This document shows, one piece after another, positions 1 to 4,030 of a stretch of DNA of 5,453 bases (position 1 is its first letter; the number at the start of each line of letters is the position of its first letter). The notes under the pieces are model-generated. The model was not told the DNA's origin. It saw nothing but the letters and a program-made list of their open reading frames with translations, and did no database searches. Both the position numbers and the translations under genes were made by a program. This DNA comes from a bacterium. GTDB lineage: Bacteria; Atribacterota; Phoenicimicrobiia; Phoenicimicrobiales; Phoenicimicrobiaceae. The DNA is taken from contig JAHJOY010000338.1 of NCBI GenBank assembly GCA_018819665.1, positions 1-5,453 of the forward strand. The letters run 5' to 3'.

Positions 1-53
1 TCATGGGTAAAAAAGTGAGTTTTTAAATTTTTTATCTCCAGTAATGTTTTCAT
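1..53 (-). CDS. dppD: Start of a peptide ABC transporter ATPase (DppD/OppD type), cut by the window edge
   Basis: An open frame starts at an ATG (complement of 51-53) and runs off the left edge without a stop. It gives MKTLLEIKNLKTHFFTH followed by D or E (last codon begins GA). The pattern LLEI-KNLKTHFFT is the usual first beta strand of DppD/OppD ATPases, which typically continue into a loop before the Walker A motif; that part is outside the window. An AAGG ribosome site lies at 60-63, six bases before the ATG. It follows dppC in the same direction, the standard place for this gene. The protein would be a cytoplasmic ATP-hydrolysing subunit bound to the EAA loops of DppB/DppC. Only 17 codons are visible, so the call rests on a short but characteristic N-terminus and on gene order. 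Confidence 0.72.
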   Translation of the reverse strand, partial: MKTLLEIKNLKTHFFTH

Positions 54-104
54 ATCTTGCCTTGTTTTATCCTATTTTATAAATTTAATTAACTTATCTC
101 TGAA

Positions 105-175
105 ACAGGGGACGGTTCTCCGTTTCAAAACAATTTTTTAATAATTCTTTGATGAAACAGAGAACCGTCCCCTGT
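105..175. repeat. REPIN-like inverted repeat between dppC and dppD
   Basis: Two arms, 105-126 and 154-175, are reverse complements at 21 of 22 positions; the only mismatch is c121 against a159. They flank a 27-bp AT-rich spacer. The core is GGGGACGGTTCTC, GC-rich in an AT-rich setting. Each arm is also an imperfect palindrome by itself: in minus-strand RNA the arm nearest dppC folds as ACAGGGGA-CGG-TTCTCTGT with G-U pairs, and the other arm has outer pairs GAAAC/GTTTC (102-106 with 122-126). Two palindromic REP units in inverted orientation is the layout of a REPIN, elements known to be mobilised in trans by REP-associated tyrosine transposases (TnpA-REP/RAYT). The element begins 7 bp past the dppC stop. 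The rest of the 54-182 gap is AT-rich with no gene. No long U-run follows the hairpin, so it is not a classical terminator. Confidence 0.82.
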
Positions 176-182
176 ACCACCA

Positions 183-1064
183 TTAAGTTTTAAGTCGGGG
201 ATCTAAAATATCTCGTAAACCGTCTCCTAATAGGTTGAGGCCTATAACAGATAATAATATTGCTATTCCGGGAAATGTTGCTGCCCACCATGCTCCACTC
301 ACAATATAAGAATAGCTTTTAGCTAGCATAGCGCCCCATTCCGGAGTGGGGGGTTGAGCGCCTAACCCTAAAAAGCCGAGAGCTGCACAGTCTAAAATAG
401 CAGTAGCTAACATCAGGGTGCCGTATACAATAACCGGGGCTATACTATTTGGTAGGACATGACGAAAGATAATTCTTGCATCACTCGACCCGATTGCTTT
501 TTGGACTTCAATATATTCCATCTCTTTAATATAGAGTACCGAGCTTCTGATAATCCTCGCCATTTGAGGGGTATAGACTATACCTATTGCTATCATTGCC
601 TTATCCAATCCCTGACCCAGAACGGTTACAATTACAATAGCCAGTAACAATGCTGGGAAGGCAAACATAATATCAACTATTCTCATAATTACTGCATCTA
701 TCCAACCACCGTAATAGCCTGCAAGTACTCCAAAGGTTATTCCCAGGAACATGGCAATTCCTACTGCTGCAAAACCTGCAGTTAAACTGACTCTGGCTCC
801 GTAAAGAATTCTACTTAAAACACATCTCCCCAGGCCATCAGCCCCTAAGGGCATACCTTCTATTCCATCTTCACTCCAGAATCCCGGTTTTAAAGCCTTG
901 AAAAGTTCCGGAGGAGAAGGAGTAGGGCTATTAGGAGCAACATAATTAGCTAAAATAGCACATAAAATGAGTATAATAACAATAACCAGTCCAAAGACTG
1001 CTGATTTATTATATTTAAGCCTTCTTACTAACTCTTGGGTTTTATTCTCTCTTGTTCTTTCCAT
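183..1064 (-). CDS. dppC: Dipeptide/oligopeptide ABC transporter permease DppC
   Basis: This 293-residue inner-membrane permease forms half of the translocation channel with DppB. The N-terminus (about residues 11-40) has the OppC-type pattern: a basic stretch, LKYNK, then a first membrane helix. A short outward segment (41-80) ends in MPLGADGLGRCVLSR, matching the family's LGTDxxGRDxLSR signature with a cysteine in place of the usual aspartate at residue 81. Further helices lie at about 93-117, 126-150, 155-170, 208-232 and 258-280. The ATPase-docking EAA loop is at 183-206 (EYIEVQKAIGSSDARIIFRH, with the A-x-G core at 190-192). LGFLGLGAQPPTPEWGAML (229-247) and the ending LGDGLRDILDPRL are family hallmarks. 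The ATG start is supported by a ribosome site six bases upstream. The gene follows dppB by 8 bp and precedes dppD. Substrate specificity comes from DppA, so peptide transport is inferred from the operon. Confidence 0.95.
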   Translation of the reverse strand: MERTRENKTQELVRRLKYNKSAVFGLVIVIILILCAILANYVAPNSPTPSPPELFKALKPGFWSEDGIEGMPLGADGLGRCVLSRILYGARVSLTAGFAAVGIAMFLGITFGVLAGYYGGWIDAVIMRIVDIMFAFPALLLAIVIVTVLGQGLDKAMIAIGIVYTPQMARIIRSSVLYIKEMEYIEVQKAIGSSDARIIFRHVLPNSIAPVIVYGTLMLATAILDCAALGFLGLGAQPPTPEWGAMLAKSYSYIVSGAWWAATFPGIAILLSVIGLNLLGDGLRDILDPRLKT

Positions 1065-1070
1065 TTTTTT

Positions 1071-1078
1071 ACCTATCC
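1071..1078 (-). promoter_or_regulatory. dppC ribosome binding site overlapping the dppB stop codon
   Basis: Read on the minus strand this is GGATAGGT, six A bases before the dppC ATG. The TAG inside it (1073-1075) is the stop codon of dppB. A ribosome ending dppB therefore sits on the dppC initiation site, an arrangement expected to couple the two translations and keep the permease subunits near 1:1. The match to GGAGGT is imperfect, which makes coupling more likely to matter. Confidence 0.65.
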
Positions 1079-2077
1079 GTAATGAATTCTTGGGTCAATA
1101 TAAACATAAACAATATCTGTTATTAAATTCACAATGACAAACATTAAAGCAAAAAATAATACACATCCCTGTACCACAGGATAATCTCTCATATTTACTG
1201 CGTTTACCACATACCTTCCGATTCCCGGCCAGGAAAAGACAGTTTCGGTTAAGATTGCACCGGCCAATAGTAAACCAAAATTCAATCCGATTACGGTAAT
1301 TACCGGGATCATAGCATTTCTTACTGCATGTTTATAAATTACCATTCTCTCTGATAATCCTTTAGCTCTTTCTGTTCTGATAAAATCCTGCCTTAATACT
1401 TCTAACATACTTGACCTGGTTACACGGGCAATAGTAGCCATAGGTATAGTAGACAGAGCAACAGAAGGCAAGATTAAATAACGAAGCGAACTTATAAAAG
1501 CTGCAAAATTGCCGGTAATAAGACTATCCAACAGATAAAAACCGGTAATGCGCTGGAAAGATATCATCATACTTATCCGACCACTGATAGGCAGCCACCT
1601 CAGATATACCCCAAAAATCATCATCAACATAATCCCCAACCAGAAAACAGGCATCGACACCCCGAAGATAGCAAGCCCCATAAAACTGTAGTCAAAAACC
1701 GAATACTGTCTCGAGGCAGAGATAATTCCCGCAATACAACCGATGGTTATAGCAAAAATCATGGCAAACATAGTAAGCTCGATTGTATTAGGAAATCTTT
1801 CCAATATCTCTTTAGTTACATATTCATTCGAAACTATAGAACGACCTAAATCTCCTCGCAAGACCTGTTTGAGCCAGACCCAATATTGAGTAGTGAGAGG
1901 TTTATCTAACCCGTATTTTTCTCTGATGGCACTGATAACCTGAGGAGAGGCATGTTGTCCGGCTATAGTTACTGCCGGGTCACCGGGGGCTAAACGAATT
2001 AAAGAAAAGGCGAGAATTGAAACTCCTAATAGTACTGGAATCAACATTAATAATCTTTTAGTAATATACCACTTCAT
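1073..2077 (-). CDS. dppB: Dipeptide/oligopeptide ABC transporter permease DppB
   Basis: This 334-residue permease, close to the usual length (E. coli DppB is about 339), pairs with DppC in the inner membrane. It starts with ITKRLLMLIPVLLGVSILAFSLIRLAPGDP, the classic first helix plus the PGDP motif (31-34), followed by a soluble segment with YGLDKPLTTQYW and GDLGRS. Other helices are at about 98-120, 130-156, 197-218, 257-279 and 303-325. The EAA loop (222-258) contains SSMLEVLRQDFIRTERAKGL, with the A-K-G core at 238-240 that contacts an ATPase. The ending ILTETVFSWPGIGR, MRDYPVVQG and DPRI agree closely with E. coli DppB as I recall it. The ATG start has an AGGA ribosome site at 2086-2089, eight bases upstream, and a promoter 39 bp upstream. 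The downstream neighbour dppC is 8 bp away. Confidence 0.95.
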   Translation of the reverse strand: MKWYITKRLLMLIPVLLGVSILAFSLIRLAPGDPAVTIAGQHASPQVISAIREKYGLDKPLTTQYWVWLKQVLRGDLGRSIVSNEYVTKEILERFPNTIELTMFAMIFAITIGCIAGIISASRQYSVFDYSFMGLAIFGVSMPVFWLGIMLMMIFGVYLRWLPISGRISMMISFQRITGFYLLDSLITGNFAAFISSLRYLILPSVALSTIPMATIARVTRSSMLEVLRQDFIRTERAKGLSERMVIYKHAVRNAMIPVITVIGLNFGLLLAGAILTETVFSWPGIGRYVVNAVNMRDYPVVQGCVLFFALMFVIVNLITDIVYVYIDPRIHYG

Positions 2078-2115
2078 CTACTAATTCCTATCATCTTTTT
2101 AATCACACTTATATT

Positions 2116-2143
2116 ATTATACTTTTTAATCAATGCAATGCAA
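2116..2143 (-). promoter_or_regulatory. Sigma-A-type promoter for dppBCD
   Basis: On the minus strand TTGCAT (2138-2143) is followed by a 16-bp spacer and a perfect TATAAT (2116-2121). Transcription would begin near 2109, giving a leader of about 30 nt before dppB. The -35 box begins only seven bases after the U-tract of the terminator that closes dppA, so the end of one unit and the start of the next are packed together. Start point is inferred, not observed. Confidence 0.7.
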
Positions 2144-2150
2144 GAAAAAG

Positions 2151-2182
2151 AAAAAAATGTGCCTTTTCAGACACATTTTTTT
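2151..2182 (-). terminator. Intrinsic terminator after dppA
   Basis: On the minus strand seven A bases lead into the stem TGTGTCT / AGGCACA, capped by a GAAA tetraloop, and end in seven T bases followed by CTTTTT. One stem pair is G-U (c2162 with a2171 on the plus strand). The outer A7/T7 tracts also make it read as a terminator from the opposite side, though no plus-strand gene needs one. It lies 72 bp past the dppA stop and directly before the dppB promoter. Confidence 0.85.
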
Positions 2183-2190
2183 CTTAACCG

Positions 2191-2219
2191 GGTAAGGGAT
2201 GACTCAGTCACCCCTTACC
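2191..2219 (-). other. Second stem-loop in the dppA 3' region
   Basis: The arms GGTAAGGG (2191-2198) and CCCTTACC (2212-2219) continue, after one a/c mismatch, into TGAC/GTCA with a TCA loop (2204-2206). That is a 13-position stem. In minus-strand RNA the mismatch becomes a G-U pair, so the stem is continuous. It begins 35 nt after the dppA stop and is followed by an A-rich, not U-rich, run, so it is not a terminator alone. A likely role is protecting the 3' end of dppA mRNA from exonucleases, or pausing before the terminator; that is inference. Confidence 0.75.
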
Positions 2220-2254
2220 TCATTAACGAAAAATCAAAACCAAGAGAGTTTTTT

Positions 2255-3889
2255 CTATTCAATCCACACCGGGTAGAAGAATTTTCTGGAAGTAGGATTA
2301 AGGACATAACCCTTTACATTTGTTCTAAAGACTACATTCTGGGTTGAGTGAGCTAAATAAACCCAACCGGCGTCTTCGTGAATCATTTCCTGGGCTTTCT
2401 TATAGTATGCTGCTCTCTTTTCCTCATCATAAGTAGCTAAAGCTGCGGAAAGTAATTCTTGGTTAGTATTATTAGTATAGAAAGCATAGTTTCCAGCTGT
2501 ACCAATAGAACAGGCATTAGCCCCATATAATACATTCATAAAGTTATCAGGGTCTCCGTTATCACCGGTCCACCCTAAAAGGCACATTTGGTGATTTCCT
2601 TCTTCGGTTTCCTGAAGATAGGTTCCCCAATCAACCTGATAGAATTTTACAGTTATGCCCACTGCAGCTAAATAACTTTGAATAGCTTCACCAATCTTGG
2701 GAGGATCGAACATATACGGTCTGGATACCGGCATTACATATAGAGTGACTTCAAAGCCATCCGGATATCCTGCTTCGGTTAATAATTGTTTAGCTTTTGC
2801 AGGATCATAAGGGTAATCATCTATTGCATCATTATAGCCCAGCATAAAGGGAGGCATTCCATTTGTAGCCTTAATTGCTGTTCCCATATAAATATTATCC
2901 ACTATTGATTGCTTATCAATTGCCATATTAATAGCCTGTCTTACTTTTTTCTCGGTAAGGGGCTCATAATATCCGGGGGTTTTAACCAGAGGCTCTGTAT
3001 CTATATCGCGCACTCCGTTTTTATTAGCATCGATATATCCGTATCCGGTATTCATAGCCATATACCCGACATTCATTCCTGGTTGACTCATAAGTACTAA
3101 ATCTTTATTAGCCTTTATCCTCTCAAAGTCAGCGGGATTGGGATATTCTATACCCTGAACTTCGCCTACTTCTAAAGCCATAAGCCTTGCTGAAGGGTCA
3201 GGTATAACTTTGAAGATTAATTTATCCAGCTTGGGTCTTTCCCTCCAATAATTCTCATTGGCTTCTAAGGTAATATGGTCGTCTTTTATCCATTCCACAA
3301 ATTTAAAAGGACCGGTTCCACAGGGATTTTTGAAGGTATCTTCTTTATATTTTTCTGCATTAGTTGGACTTACTATATTAACCGTGAACATGGCGAGACT
3401 GGTCATTATAGAAGCATTCGGTCTTTTTAAAACAAATTTTACCGTATAGTCATCAATCTTCTCCATCTTATCTACATCACCGAACATATATCCCCAGTAA
3501 GCCCATTCACCATATTGATTATAGGGATGGGTGGAGTCATACTGGCGGGCAAAGGAAAAGACTACTGCATCTGCATTGAAATCTGTGCCATCATGGAATT
3601 TAACCCCTTTTCTCAAGTTAAAAACAATCTCTGTCCCATCTGCGGATGGTTCCCAGGAGGTAGCCAAACAAGGTTGTATCAATACAGAACCTGCTTCATA
3701 TTCAACCAAGCCTTCGAAGATATTATCCATTCTCTGGATGGATTCTCCATCGGTTACATCTGCAGGATCCAATCTAACCGCATCTCCACTGCTGCCGAAC
3801 ACCAGAGTGCTTCCCGCAGAAGCCGCTCCAACTACACTAAATACTAATCCTACTGTTAACAATAAAATTACAAACAATTTACTTTTCAT
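2255..3889 (-). CDS. dppA: Periplasmic dipeptide-binding protein DppA (SBP family 5)
   Basis: A 544-residue substrate-binding protein that would capture peptides outside the inner membrane and deliver them to DppB/DppC. Residues 1-25 are a signal peptide (MKSK, hydrophobic core, AASA then G26); there is no lipobox cysteine. The family 5 signature is present throughout: LRKGVKFHDGTDFNADAVVFS (92-112), CGTGPFKFVEW (190-200), NPADFERIK (251-259), KKVRQAINMAIDK (314-326). The stretch LLGWTGDNGDPDNF (437-450) is nearly identical to E. coli DppA, where an aspartate of this region binds the peptide amino group. SRPY (389-392) aligns with DppA QRPY, whose arginine I believe contacts the carboxylate. 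The C-terminus (AHST, VKGYVLNP, WIE) also follows DppA. Cysteines 74, 190, 436 and 460 occur; the E. coli C-terminal disulfide pair is not conserved. An extra segment lies at about 281-308. A strong AAAGGAG ribosome site (within 3897-3905) fixes the ATG. Exact ligand is unproven. Confidence 0.93.
   Translation of the reverse strand: MKSKLFVILLLTVGLVFSVVGAASAGSTLVFGSSGDAVRLDPADVTDGESIQRMDNIFEGLVEYEAGSVLIQPCLATSWEPSADGTEIVFNLRKGVKFHDGTDFNADAVVFSFARQYDSTHPYNQYGEWAYWGYMFGDVDKMEKIDDYTVKFVLKRPNASIMTSLAMFTVNIVSPTNAEKYKEDTFKNPCGTGPFKFVEWIKDDHITLEANENYWRERPKLDKLIFKVIPDPSARLMALEVGEVQGIEYPNPADFERIKANKDLVLMSQPGMNVGYMAMNTGYGYIDANKNGVRDIDTEPLVKTPGYYEPLTEKKVRQAINMAIDKQSIVDNIYMGTAIKATNGMPPFMLGYNDAIDDYPYDPAKAKQLLTEAGYPDGFEVTLYVMPVSRPYMFDPPKIGEAIQSYLAAVGITVKFYQVDWGTYLQETEEGNHQMCLLGWTGDNGDPDNFMNVLYGANACSIGTAGNYAFYTNNTNQELLSAALATYDEEKRAAYYKKAQEMIHEDAGWVYLAHSTQNVVFRTNVKGYVLNPTSRKFFYPVWIE
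2993..3031 (-). other. Calcium-loop-like motif in an insertion within DppA
   Basis: Residues 287-299 of DppA read DANKNGVRDIDTE. Asp/Asn at positions 1, 3 and 5, Gly at 6, Asp at 9 and a closing Glu resemble the Ca2+ loops of dockerin, thrombospondin type 3 and SdrD-B repeats (DxNxDGxxDxxE). It lies in about 25 residues inserted between NVGYMAMNT and PLTEKKVRQAI. In E. coli DppA, from memory, the same two blocks are separated by only a few residues. Metal binding is inferred from the motif only. Confidence 0.5.
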
Positions 3890-3896
3890 ATTTACT

Positions 3897-3905
3897 CTCC
3901 TTTCT
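3897..3905 (-). promoter_or_regulatory. Strong dppA ribosome binding site
   Basis: The minus strand reads AGAAAGGAG, seven bases before the dppA ATG after a short AGTAAAT linker. It is the best-placed Shine-Dalgarno of the dpp genes here and fits a binding protein made in excess over its permease. Confidence 0.8.
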
Positions 3906-3950
3906 AATACTTTTTAATTAAGATACCCGATTAAATATTTAAATAATTTT

Positions 3951-3959
3951 CCTCCTTTC
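3951..3959 (-). promoter_or_regulatory. Orphan Shine-Dalgarno in the dppA leader
   Basis: The minus strand reads GAAAGGAGG, a perfect anti-16S match 61 bp before the dppA ATG. No ATG, GTG or TTG follows at usable distance; the downstream sequence soon reaches TAA in every plausible frame, so no leader peptide is seen. It nearly duplicates the working site at 3897-3905. Known precedent: the STAB-SD of Bacillus cry3Aa mRNA, an untranslated GAAAGGAGG that binds 30S subunits and blocks 5' exonuclease. A similar role here is inferred. Confidence 0.55.
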
Positions 3960-3996
3960 TTTTTTATTTTGTATTATGGTTGTGAATTCAATTTAG

Positions 3997-4025
3997 ATTA
4001 TGCTCAGATGATACCTTAAAAACAA
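3997..4025 (-). promoter_or_regulatory. Candidate dppA promoter
   Basis: TTGTTT (4020-4025) and CATAAT (3997-4002) on the minus strand are separated by exactly 17 bp, just past the stop codon of the upstream peptidase gene. Transcription would start near 3990 and give a leader of about 100 nt carrying the orphan Shine-Dalgarno. The -35 box matches consensus weakly (TTG only). No terminator is visible between the peptidase gene and dppA, so read-through from upstream may also contribute. The remaining 3906-3996 stretch is AT-rich and includes a 12-bp palindrome at 3931-3942. Confidence 0.45.
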
Positions 4026-4030
4026 TTTGC

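Noticed and set aside
105..175. Reading the dppC-dppD hairpin as a Rho-independent terminator
   Set aside because: No U-run follows the stem in the minus direction (it continues TTCAGAGATAAG), the spacer loop is 27 nt, and dppD begins downstream in the same direction.
1..182. Idea that the importer lacks its ATPase genes
   Set aside because: The 53 bases at the left edge encode a convincing DppD N-terminus, so the ATPase gene follows immediately.
2138..2347. Plus-strand reading frame of 69 codons across the dppA-dppB gap
   Set aside because: It runs through the terminator, the second stem-loop and the end of dppA, has no ribosome site, and its residues follow from the antisense of these structures.
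3515..3917. Plus-strand reading frames of 110 and 128 codons opposite the start of dppA
   Set aside because: They lie antisense to the strongly conserved dppA N-terminal half, overlap each other, lack ribosome sites and show no recognisable protein pattern. Similar frames at 459-647, 2909-3100, 3258-3449 and 4773-4955 were rejected for the same reason.
3931..3942. 12-bp palindrome TTAAATATTTAA as a repressor operator
   Set aside because: It is built only of A and T in a very AT-rich leader, where such palindromes arise easily; no second copy or known operator match was seen.
3905..3959. Leader peptide or small ORF after the orphan Shine-Dalgarno
   Set aside because: No ATG, GTG or TTG at suitable spacing; the nearest possible ATT codons meet a TAA within two codons.
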